Assembly: GCA_017554135.1 (NCBI GenBank)
Contig: JAFZIX010000166.1
Location: forward strand, 1-29,286
Length of the DNA: 29,286 nucleotides
Source of the DNA: Bacteroidales bacterium
GTDB lineage: Bacteria > Bacteroidota > Bacteroidia > Bacteroidales > UBA932
Direction: 5' to 3'
How positions within the stretch are numbered: the first letter of the stretch is position 1; every line of letters begins with the position of its first letter. Below, one piece after another: positions 15,994 through 22,681 of the stretch. The position numbers and the translations under genes were made by a program. Below the pieces are notes generated by a model. That model did not search any database and had not been told where the DNA came from. It was given only the letters and a program-made list of their open reading frames with translations.

Positions 15994-17451
15994 ATGAAAA
16001 GATCTTTTGTCTTCCTGGTTCTTTCCGCATTTGCGCTGCTTAGCATCCAGTCCTGCCAAAAAGAGACAGGAGAGGAGTTCGCAAGCGTGCAGGTGGAACT
16101 TACTTCCGGCATCACGGCGCCCAATGCCGCCGGCGACGAGCCCTTCGACTTCCTGAAGGCGGGAAAGGTGGGCTTCGCCACCAATGCGGGAGACCGCGAC
16201 TCCGTTGTATTCTCCGGCAATACCGGCAGCCTGTCCGGAAAATGCAAGGTCAAATCTGCCGCCACACAGATGTGGTGCTATAGCGCAGGCTCCTCCGGAG
16301 AGATACAGACCTACTCCGTCCCGTCCGTTTCCGAGGGGCTGGAGAATATGGTATTCTGTTCCGAAACCATCAGCCTCGAAGGCAATGAGCCATACAAAAG
16401 CACCGTCACGCCCCTGACATCCGGGGTGGTGCTGGAACTGCTCGACTCCAAGGGCACATGGGCCGGCAAGGACGTGAGGTCCGTAACCATCAAATCCGAC
16501 TACGGCAAGCCCCTGGCGGGGGATATCATCCTCTGCCTGAAGGAGTCCCGCGTCGGGCAGCTCAAGAATTCGACCGATAACATCAGTTTCGCATTTGCCG
16601 AAGGATCGGTGAAGATAGGTACCGCCTCCACACCGGCCAGCCTGAGCGCCGCAATCCTGCCTTGCAGTTTCACCGGTACTATAGATTTGGTCGGCGATGG
16701 CTTTACCGCCACCCTGACCATCAGCCAGCCGCTCTACCTGCAGGCCGGCTATGTCAAGCATATTCAGGTGGATATGGCCATGGCGAAGGTGGAAGCCGAG
16801 GTTACCAAGCACTTCCCTTATCGCGTCGGTATAATGGGAGACTCCATCTCCACCTTCGAAGGCGTTATCCCGTCGAACCACCGGAAGTACTATCCCACCG
16901 ACGGATGCGACGTGGATACCTGGCAGAAGACCTACTGGGGGCAGTTGATTACCAATTACTGGCACTGCGAACTCGACGTGAACACCTCTTGGAGCGGCAG
17001 CAGCGTGGCCGACGGCAAAGAAGGCACGGTGCGCACGCCCTTCGTGGACCACAGCCGCCTGGATCTCTTCAAGAATCCGGACGTGATTATCCTCTTCGGC
17101 GGCACCAACGACGCCAGCGCCAGCAATGGAATCGGCCTGGGTGAGTTCAACTACGACACTCCGCTGGACAAGATGAACACCACCAAGCGCTTCCGCGACG
17201 CCTATATCTACGTGATCCGCTATCTGCAGGAGAAGCACCCCGGCGTGCTGATCATCTGCATCATCGGCACCCACGTTACCGGTGAATATGGAAACTCCGT
17301 GGAGACCATAGCCAAGCACTTCTCGCTGCCTTATGTGGATTTCCGAGGGGATTCCAAGGTGACCATCTACAGCGGCTCGCACCCCAACGCCGCCGGTCAT
17401 GCCCACAAGGCCCAGCGTATTTATGAAGAAACCCTTAGCCTATTCCAGTAA
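15994..17451 (+). CDS. SGNH/GDSL hydrolase lipoprotein, full length
   Basis: The protein has 485 residues and starts MKRSFVFL with lipobox SIQSC (Cys21). Residues about 28-270 form an N-terminal beta-rich domain reminiscent of fimbrillin-like modules, with no catalytic motifs. The SGNH domain covers about 274-485: block I GDSIS at 282-286 (nucleophile Ser284), a block II-like SWSGSSVADG (about 332-341), block III FGGTND at 368-373 (Asn372), and block V SGSHPNAAGH at 460-469 with His463. The residue three before His463, normally Asp in DxxH, is Ser460, so the usual catalytic triad is incomplete. Family enzymes deacylate carbohydrates or lipids. It begins 24 bases after the flippase stop and ends 3 bases before the GLUG gene, mirroring the GLUG-SGNH pair at the left edge of the window. 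Confidence 0.9.
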   Translation: MKRSFVFLVLSAFALLSIQSCQKETGEEFASVQVELTSGITAPNAAGDEPFDFLKAGKVGFATNAGDRDSVVFSGNTGSLSGKCKVKSAATQMWCYSAGSSGEIQTYSVPSVSEGLENMVFCSETISLEGNEPYKSTVTPLTSGVVLELLDSKGTWAGKDVRSVTIKSDYGKPLAGDIILCLKESRVGQLKNSTDNISFAFAEGSVKIGTASTPASLSAAILPCSFTGTIDLVGDGFTATLTISQPLYLQAGYVKHIQVDMAMAKVEAEVTKHFPYRVGIMGDSISTFEGVIPSNHRKYYPTDGCDVDTWQKTYWGQLITNYWHCELDVNTSWSGSSVADGKEGTVRTPFVDHSRLDLFKNPDVIILFGGTNDASASNGIGLGEFNYDTPLDKMNTTKRFRDAYIYVIRYLQEKHPGVLIICIIGTHVTGEYGNSVETIAKHFSLPYVDFRGDSKVTIYSGSHPNAAGHAHKAQRIYEETLSLFQ

Positions 17452-17454
17452 ACT

Positions 17455-19590
17455 ATGAAATACCGTTATCTGATTTGTCTCGCCCTGGCCGTAGCGGCCA
17501 TCGCCTGCACCAAGCAGCCCAAGGAGCAGTTGATCGACATGCCCGAGTTCGGCCCGAACCCTGTTCCGAGCCCTGAAGACGGCTATTCATACCTTACCCT
17601 CAGCATCCCGGCGTCCGAGGATCTTCTTTGGAAAGACGGCGACCGCATCTGCGTCGAAGGTTCTGCCGGCACGGAAACATATACCCTTGTTCCCGGTTCA
17701 TCGGCCGTCAAGGGCACCTTCCGCGGGAACGCGGTCACCGGCACCTCCTTTAATATAATAGTCCCCGGTCCGCAGGATTCCTTTGCGGCAGTGGACGGAA
17801 AGGATTATTCCCAGCAGACACAGGCTGCCAACGCGGATGACACGCATATCGTGACGCTTTACGCCCTGAACGGCGTGAACACCCTGGAAGGTGCAACCCT
17901 TTCCACGGAGTGGGCCTCCGCGAACGGCGGAAAATTCCTCAAGACCGGACGGATGACCATGGATATCCAGGTGCCGTCCGCAATCACCAAGGTATCTTCC
18001 CTGCAGGTTTCATCTTCCGTGGCGGCCTTCGGCACTTACACGCTGACCCTGCCCGAACTGAAAATGGCGGACACAGGCCACTATATCAAGGCCTTCCTCA
18101 ACCTCCCCTGGTCCATTCCGGCACCGGCGGCGGGAGATGTGATCACCATCACGCTGAACGGGGACAAGACCGCCACCAAGAGCACCACCCTGGCCGATGA
18201 GAATACCGGTGCCGCCGTTTCTGTTTCGCTGAACGGCAAGGAATGGACTGGAGAAGGCCTGGTGATGGCCGGTGAAGGCACATCCGAATCACCTTACCTC
18301 GTCAACTCCTCCGACGACCTCTTTAATATGAAGGATGTGCTGGTAGAAAACGCCCAGAGCCCGGTTTACTTCCTCCTGACTGCCAATATCGACATGAAGG
18401 AAATGGCCTGGACTCCCCTTGTGACCGAGGAAAAGGTCTTCCCCATCGATTTCGACGGCGGCGGGCACACTATTTCCAACCTCACGGTAGGCGGAGATGC
18501 AGCATTCCCGAGTTTCGCGGGGGTGGTTACCGGTTCGATACATGATGTCACCTTCGAGAACGCAGTTATTACCGGCTCCGCCAGCGGCGGGACAGGCATA
18601 GTTGCAGGCCAGGGTTCGAAAGTGACATTGAAGAACTGCCACGCCACCGGCACCATCAGTTCGGCGGTCACCCTCACGGGCGGCATCATCGGTTGCATCG
18701 CCCTGGGCGACGACGGTTCCGTCATTGAAAACTGCTCCTTCAAGGGCAGCATCGACCTTCCCGCCGCCGGCGATTATAACGGCGGTATAGTCGGAGCCCT
18801 TCGCAAAGGCGCAAAGAATATCCTTATCAGCGGCTGCTCCGTGGAGGCAGATATCACCTCCGGCACCAGCAAGGGGTATATCGGCGGCATACTTGGCGCC
18901 AACTGGAACGGCAACTCGAACGTTACGATAGAAAAATGCTCCTACAAGGGCACCATCAAGACGGCTGCCAGCGGCAACGGTGGTTCCGGTCTTGCGGGCA
19001 TCTGCGGATACACCCAGGCCATCACCATCCGCAACTGCCGCAGCGAGGGAACCATAACCCAGTGCAACTACGGCATCGGCGGCATTGCCGGCACCGTTTT
19101 CCAGGATTGCACCATAGAGAATTGCTTCTCTTCCATGACGCTCTACAGCCGTCACGGCACTGGCGGCATAGCCGGACGGGCGGATAACAACGCCAACGCA
19201 TCCGATGCCACCACCGGCTACAACGACAAGTTCATAAAGTGCATTGCCTGGAACACCTCCATCGGCTCCCGCCTTGGGATCGGTGCGAGCAACCTATCGG
19301 ACGGCGCCATAGTGGGAAAATGCGTCAGCAAGAACATCCACCAGGGCTGCGTGCGCAGGCCGGATATGCTCTTCGACTGCTATACCGACGCCCAGTACAA
19401 TACCCTCTTCGACCAGGCCGACAACGATGCCAGCGGGGCTATGCAGATTCCGACCTCCCTCGGGCAGTATTACTGGCCATATCACGGCACCGCGGCGGCA
19501 GCAGGCAAGACCGCTTCCGACGTTGCGCGTGATCTCGGATGGGATACTTCAATATGGGATCTCTCCGGCAGCACGCCGGTACTTAAATAA
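17455..19590 (+). CDS. GLUG-repeat surface lipoprotein C (711 aa)
   Basis: The protein opens MKYRYLICLALAVAAIAC (lipobox Cys18). Residues about 40-265 are the same type of beta-rich domain as in lipoproteins A and B (LLWKDGDRICVEG at 57-69). The beta-helix lead-in follows (TANIDMKEMAWTPL near 305-320, FDGGGHTISNL near 340), then GLUG-like repeats from about 360 to 580, with motifs TGGIIGC, NGGIVGA, IGGILGA, IGGIAGT and TGGIAGR. The C-terminal cap is YWPYHGTAAAA plus LGWDTSIWDLSGSTPVLK. It is more diverged from A and B than they are from each other. It lies 3 bases after the SGNH gene and is the last gene of this operon, directly before a strong hairpin terminator. Function is inferred as ligand binding or adhesion at the cell surface. 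Confidence 0.85.
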   Translation: MKYRYLICLALAVAAIACTKQPKEQLIDMPEFGPNPVPSPEDGYSYLTLSIPASEDLLWKDGDRICVEGSAGTETYTLVPGSSAVKGTFRGNAVTGTSFNIIVPGPQDSFAAVDGKDYSQQTQAANADDTHIVTLYALNGVNTLEGATLSTEWASANGGKFLKTGRMTMDIQVPSAITKVSSLQVSSSVAAFGTYTLTLPELKMADTGHYIKAFLNLPWSIPAPAAGDVITITLNGDKTATKSTTLADENTGAAVSVSLNGKEWTGEGLVMAGEGTSESPYLVNSSDDLFNMKDVLVENAQSPVYFLLTANIDMKEMAWTPLVTEEKVFPIDFDGGGHTISNLTVGGDAAFPSFAGVVTGSIHDVTFENAVITGSASGGTGIVAGQGSKVTLKNCHATGTISSAVTLTGGIIGCIALGDDGSVIENCSFKGSIDLPAAGDYNGGIVGALRKGAKNILISGCSVEADITSGTSKGYIGGILGANWNGNSNVTIEKCSYKGTIKTAASGNGGSGLAGICGYTQAITIRNCRSEGTITQCNYGIGGIAGTVFQDCTIENCFSSMTLYSRHGTGGIAGRADNNANASDATTGYNDKFIKCIAWNTSIGSRLGIGASNLSDGAIVGKCVSKNIHQGCVRRPDMLFDCYTDAQYNTLFDQADNDASGAMQIPTSLGQYYWPYHGTAAAAGKTASDVARDLGWDTSIWDLSGSTPVLK

Positions 19591-19593
19591 TAA

Positions 19594-19627
19594 AAAGAAT
19601 CCCGGCGCTTCGGCACCGGGATTCTTT
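19594..19627. terminator. Bidirectional intrinsic terminator with a UUCG loop
   Basis: Arms 19594-19605 (AAAGAATCCCGG) and 19616-19627 (CCGGGATTCTTT) are a perfect 12-bp inverted repeat. The 10-base interior folds further as GC-UUCG-GC, giving a stable C(UUCG)G tetraloop. The A/T-rich ends supply U runs on either strand. It sits 4 bases after the GLUG stop and 20 bases from the tsf stop, between two convergent operons. Confidence 0.92.
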
Positions 19628-19646
19628 ATTTTGACGAGCTAACGTC

Positions 19647-20645
19647 TTAGTCGTTGAGGTTGAACTTCTTGAAGACAACCACCTTGGCATCCTTGTCGAC
19701 GGCAGCGATGGCATCCTTCACGGAAATCTTGCCATCACCCATCTGATATTCCTGAGCCTCGAGGGTGTTCTCCTTGAAGAACTTGGCGAGACGACCCTTC
19801 GCGATGTTCTGGATCATCTGCTCGTTCAGGTTGGCGGCCTTCTCGGCACCGACGGTCTTGATGATTTCACGGGCCTGTGCAGCCTGCTCGGGAGTAATCC
19901 ATCCCTTCGCGGTGTTGGACTCGATATGATCTTCGGAATCGACATGTGCGGGGTTGATGCCGGCCTTCTTCAGAGCGGCCTCGACGGCCTTCTGAACCTG
20001 CTCTTCCTTGGTCTTCTCGACAGCAACCTTGAGCTCGTTCTCCACGACCTCCTTGGGGCAGTCAGCCTCGGAGATTGCAACGGGGCTCATGGAAGCAACC
20101 TGCATCACGATACCCTTTGCGAGGTCGGCGGGAACTTCCTTGTTGAAACCCACGAGCGCACCGAGTTTGCCGGTGAGAGTGTGGATGTACTGGGCTACGA
20201 AAGGAGCCTCTACTGGAGCGTAGTAAGCGATGACGGTCTTTTCGCCGGACTTTCCGGTCTGAACCTCGATGGCCTTCTGCACGGTGGTGCCGTCGGGCAA
20301 CTCGCATGCGAGGAGGGCCTCGGTATCAGCGGGGAACTTGGCGATGGCCACGTCGGCGATAGCGTCGGCGAGACCCTGGAAGTCGGAGTTACGGGAAACG
20401 AAGTCGGTTTCGCATCCGAGGCATACGAGGACACCCTTGCTGCCATTGATGCGAGCCTTCACTGCACCTTCGGAAGTCTCGCGGTCCGCACGCTTGGCGG
20501 CGACGAGCTTACCCTTTTCACGGATGATATCGGCAGCCTTCTGGAAATCGCCTTCGGCCTCTTCGAGAGCCTTCTTGCAATTCATCATGCCTGCAGAGGT
20601 CATCTTGCGTAATTTCATTACGTCTGCTGCTGTAATGTTTGCCAT
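19647..20645 (-). CDS. tsf: Translation elongation factor Ts
   Basis: EF-Ts recharges EF-Tu by exchanging GDP for GTP. The 332-residue protein has the N-terminal UBA-like helix bundle (ITAADVMKLRKMTSAGMMNCKKALEEA, about 4-30), the EF-Tu contact motif ETDFVSRN at 79-86, and the dimerisation/coiled-coil region rich in Glu/Lys at about 200-235. The end DAKVVVFKKFNLND is typical. The length is greater than that of E. coli EF-Ts, as is common in Bacteroidota. It starts 12 bases after rpsB and is the last gene of the rplM-rpsI-rpsB-tsf cluster, closed by the shared terminator. Confidence 0.97.
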   Translation of the reverse strand: MANITAADVMKLRKMTSAGMMNCKKALEEAEGDFQKAADIIREKGKLVAAKRADRETSEGAVKARINGSKGVLVCLGCETDFVSRNSDFQGLADAIADVAIAKFPADTEALLACELPDGTTVQKAIEVQTGKSGEKTVIAYYAPVEAPFVAQYIHTLTGKLGALVGFNKEVPADLAKGIVMQVASMSPVAISEADCPKEVVENELKVAVEKTKEEQVQKAVEAALKKAGINPAHVDSEDHIESNTAKGWITPEQAAQAREIIKTVGAEKAANLNEQMIQNIAKGRLAKFFKENTLEAQEYQMGDGKISVKDAIAAVDKDAKVVVFKKFNLND

Positions 20646-20657
20646 AACTTCTTGTTT

Positions 20658-21566
20658 TTACTTGGATTCAACTTCAGATTCCTTAGCTTCGCTCGGAATG
20701 ACAGGTTCAGCCGGAGCAGCCGAATCGGATGCCGGAGCATTTTCCGCGGAGGCATCCGCTTTCGGCTCGACGGCCTCTGCGTCGGCCTTCTTGGTGCGGC
20801 GGCTGCGGAGAGTCTTCTCAGCCTTGGGGGCTGCTGCCTCCTCGGCGGGAGCCTCTGCAGTTTCCTTATCCTTCTCGAGCTTGCGCTCCTCGAGACCTTC
20901 CTGGATAGCTGCGCAAAGTGCGGTGAGGACACACTCTACACTCTTTGCTGCGTCGTCGTTCGCCGGAATCACATAATCAACGGGGGTGGGATCGCAACAA
21001 GTATCAACCATTGCGAAAACCGGGATATTCAGACGATTTGCTTCCTTGACGGCGTTGGCCTCTTTCTGGATGTCGACCACGAACAGGGCGGCGGGAAGGC
21101 GGCTCATGTCGCGGATGGAGCCGAGGTTCTTCTCGAGCTTCGTGCGCTGGCGGTCGATCTGGAGACGCTCACGTTTTGCGAGCTTTTCGAAGGTTCCATC
21201 CTCTTTCATCTTGTCGATGGTGCTCATCTTCTTGACGGCTTTGCGGATGGTGGGGAAGTTGGTCAGCATGCCACCGGCCCAACGCTCAGTGACTGAAGGC
21301 ATTCCAACTGCTGCGGCTTTCTCGGACACGATGTCCTTAGCCTGCTTTTTGGTGGCGACGAAGAGGATCTTGCGGCCGGATTTGGCAAGGATCTTCATCT
21401 CCTCTGCCGCCTCATCTATCTTGACGACAGTCTTGTGCAGGTCGATGATGTGGATCCCGTTCTTCTGATCGAAGATGTACGGAGCCATTTTGGGATTCCA
21501 CTTGCGGGCGAGATGTCCGAAGTGAACACCTGCATCAAGCAATTCTTGGAAATTTGTACGTGACAT
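20658..21566 (-). CDS. rpsB: 30S ribosomal protein S2 with a long C-terminal tail
   Basis: The start ATG 21566 gives MSRTNFQELLDAGVHFGH, the standard S2 N-terminus; the frame is open upstream, but that sequence is leader. Conserved blocks include RKWNPKMAPYIF, IIDLHKT, FVATKKQA, RWAGGMLTNF, LPAALFVVD and IPVFAMVDT, with PANDDA near 210. After the core (about residue 231) comes a tail of about 71 residues made mostly of Ala, Glu, Lys, Pro and Ser, with a basic patch LRSRRTKK. The last part of the tail (VIPSEAKES, about 289-297) is encoded by a dispersed-repeat-like sequence (see 20676-20703). S2 is needed for assembly of the small subunit's platform and recruitment of S1. Cotranscribed with tsf. 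Confidence 0.97.
   Translation of the reverse strand: MSRTNFQELLDAGVHFGHLARKWNPKMAPYIFDQKNGIHIIDLHKTVVKIDEAAEEMKILAKSGRKILFVATKKQAKDIVSEKAAAVGMPSVTERWAGGMLTNFPTIRKAVKKMSTIDKMKEDGTFEKLAKRERLQIDRQRTKLEKNLGSIRDMSRLPAALFVVDIQKEANAVKEANRLNIPVFAMVDTCCDPTPVDYVIPANDDAAKSVECVLTALCAAIQEGLEERKLEKDKETAEAPAEEAAAPKAEKTLRSRRTKKADAEAVEPKADASAENAPASDSAAPAEPVIPSEAKESEVESK
20676..20703 (-). repeat. Dispersed-repeat-like 28-mer inside the rpsB coding tail
   Basis: On the minus strand the sequence begins TGTCATTCCGAGCGAAGC and ends AAGGAATCT. This closely resembles a short repeat family often found between genes in bacterial genomes, usually betrayed by spurious peptides such as SFRAKLRNL or VIPSEAK, which are exactly what the frames here read. 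It is in frame within rpsB. I see only one copy in this window. The identification is from memory of the repeat, not from a search. Confidence 0.5.
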
Positions 21567-21728
21567 TTCTTTTTGTTTGTTAATTTTTTGTTTTGTCCCG
21601 CCTGGCGGGTCTCTTTTCTTCAAGGACAGGGTAGCGGCCTTGCCGGTCCCCGGCCTTTTCCGCAGTGCTGCAACTATCCTCAATTGAGGGTTTAAACAGC
21701 AACTGTACGAAAGTAAAACAGCGCGATA
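21567..21728 (-). promoter_or_regulatory. rpsB leader with three inverted repeats
   Basis: The 162-base gap between rpsI and rpsB contains three inverted repeats: a 12-base perfect palindrome CCTCAATTGAGG (21678-21689), a GCCGG/CCGGC hairpin (21642-21646 with 21650-21654), and CCCGCC/GGCGGG (21597-21602 with 21604-21609). None is followed by a U run in the minus direction, so they look more like leader RNA structure than a terminator. A possible weak -7 element, TACTTTCG on the minus strand, lies at 21708-21715 (one mismatch to TAnnTTTG). An S2-binding autoregulatory leader is a reasonable guess, not shown. Confidence 0.4.
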
Positions 21729-22118
21729 TTAACGCTTGCTGAACTGGAAGCGGCGACGTGCTCCGGGCTGGCCGGGTTTCTTGCGCTCTACCTCGCGGGC
21801 ATCGCGAGTGAGGAAACCTGCTGCCTTGAGAGCCGGACGATATGCTTCCTTGTCCACCTCGCAGAGGGCGCGTGCAATGCCGAGACGGATGGCTTCGGCC
21901 TGGCCTTTGGTGCCACCGCCGACGACGTTGATCTTAACGTCGAATTTGCCTTCGGTTTCGGTCACTGCAAACGGCTGATTGACGATGTAACGCAGATCCT
22001 CCTGGGGGAAGAAATTCTCCACGGGACGGTCGTTGATGGTTACATTGCCAGCACCTGCTGCCAGATAAACGCGAGCGACTGCTGCTTTACGTCTTCCAAG
22101 GGCGTGTGTCTGTTCCAT
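21729..22118 (-). CDS. rpsI: 30S ribosomal protein S9
   Basis: The 129-residue protein has the complete S9 signature: ALGRRKAAVARVYL at the start, the INDRP segment, VNVVGGG-type core (NVVGGGTKGQAEAIRLGIARAL at about 64-85), LTRDAREVERKKPGQPGARRRFQFSKR at the end, including the extended basic C-terminal tail that reaches the P-site tRNA. It lies 9 bases after rplM, the usual partner, and before rpsB. Confidence 0.98.
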   Translation of the reverse strand: MEQTHALGRRKAAVARVYLAAGAGNVTINDRPVENFFPQEDLRYIVNQPFAVTETEGKFDVKINVVGGGTKGQAEAIRLGIARALCEVDKEAYRPALKAAGFLTRDAREVERKKPGQPGARRRFQFSKR

Positions 22119-22127
22119 TTGCGACTT

Positions 22128-22583
22128 TTAAATTTCGTTCAACTTGATAGTTTTGGGGTTCTGTGCCTGGTGCGGATGCTCGGGACCTGCGTAAACGTGC
22201 AGGTTGTGGAGGATCTTGTCACCAAGACGGGTCTTGGGGAGCATACCCCTGACTGCTCTCTCTATAAGCCTTTCGGGATGGTTCGAATTGAGGATCTCCT
22301 TGGGAGTGGTGAACCTCTGTCCGCCCGGATAACCCGTGTAGCGGGTATAAACGCGGTCGGTCATCTTATTGCCTTTGAGGGCGACCTTCTCTGCGTTGAT
22401 TACGATGACATTGTCGCCGCAATCCACGTTGGGAGTGAAGCCGGGTTTGGTCTTGCCGCGGAGGACAAGAGCGACCCTGGAGGCCAGACGACCAAGAGCG
22501 AGATCCGTTGCGTCGATGACAACCCACTGCTTGTCTACAGTTGCTTTGTTAAGCGATACTGTTTTGTAACTGAGTGTGTCCAC
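22128..22583 (-). CDS. rplM: 50S ribosomal protein L13
   Basis: The 151-residue protein shows the L13 landmarks: WVVIDATDLALGRLASRVALVLRGK (about 20-45), CGDNVIVINAEKVALKG (about 60-76), YTRYTGYPGGQR, and the RAVRGMLPKTRLGDK segment followed by LHVYAGPEHPHQAQNP. It is an early assembly protein of the large subunit. It is the first gene of the ribosomal operon and has its own consensus promoter (22643-22673), 9 bases beyond the sdhC stop. Confidence 0.98.
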   Translation of the reverse strand: MDTLSYKTVSLNKATVDKQWVVIDATDLALGRLASRVALVLRGKTKPGFTPNVDCGDNVIVINAEKVALKGNKMTDRVYTRYTGYPGGQRFTTPKEILNSNHPERLIERAVRGMLPKTRLGDKILHNLHVYAGPEHPHQAQNPKTIKLNEI

Positions 22584-22622
22584 TGTCTTGATCTTTAATA
22601 GTTATACTTAAAAAATTGCGAT

Positions 22623-22638
22623 CCCTTAAAAATAAGGG
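22623..22638 (-). other. Hairpin at the 5' end of the rplM message
   Basis: CCCTTA (22623-22628) and TAAGGG (22633-22638) form a 6-bp stem with a 4-base loop. It lies just downstream of the -7 element, so it would be at the extreme 5' end of the rplM transcript; a T run follows 8 bases later on the minus strand. It may stabilise the message, act as an L13 leader element, or help end sdhC transcription. Confidence 0.45.
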
Positions 22639-22642
22639 GCCG

Positions 22643-22673
22643 CAAAGATAAGAATATTTTTGTTAATAACAAA
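22643..22673 (-). promoter_or_regulatory. Consensus Bacteroidota promoter of the rplM-rpsI-rpsB-tsf operon
   Basis: On the minus strand, TTTG (22670-22673), 19 bases, then TATCTTTG (22643-22650). Both boxes and the spacing fit the major sigma factor consensus of Bacteroidota. The predicted start of transcription is near 22636-22638, about 55 bases before the rplM ATG. This is the best promoter match in the window. Confidence 0.8.
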
Positions 22674-22681
22674 ATGGCGCT

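Noticed and set aside
15976..17406. 476-residue open frame antisense to the SGNH hydrolase gene
   Set aside because: The plus strand encodes clear GDSIS and GGTND motifs; the antisense product has none and would overlap it fully.
21597..21609. Terminator between rpsI and rpsB
   Set aside because: The GC hairpin has no U run after it on the minus strand, and a terminator here would cut rpsB-tsf from the operon.
21567..21683. Upstream extension of rpsB (39 extra residues)
   Set aside because: S2 proteins begin at the MSRTNFQELL-like start; the extra part is the structured leader.
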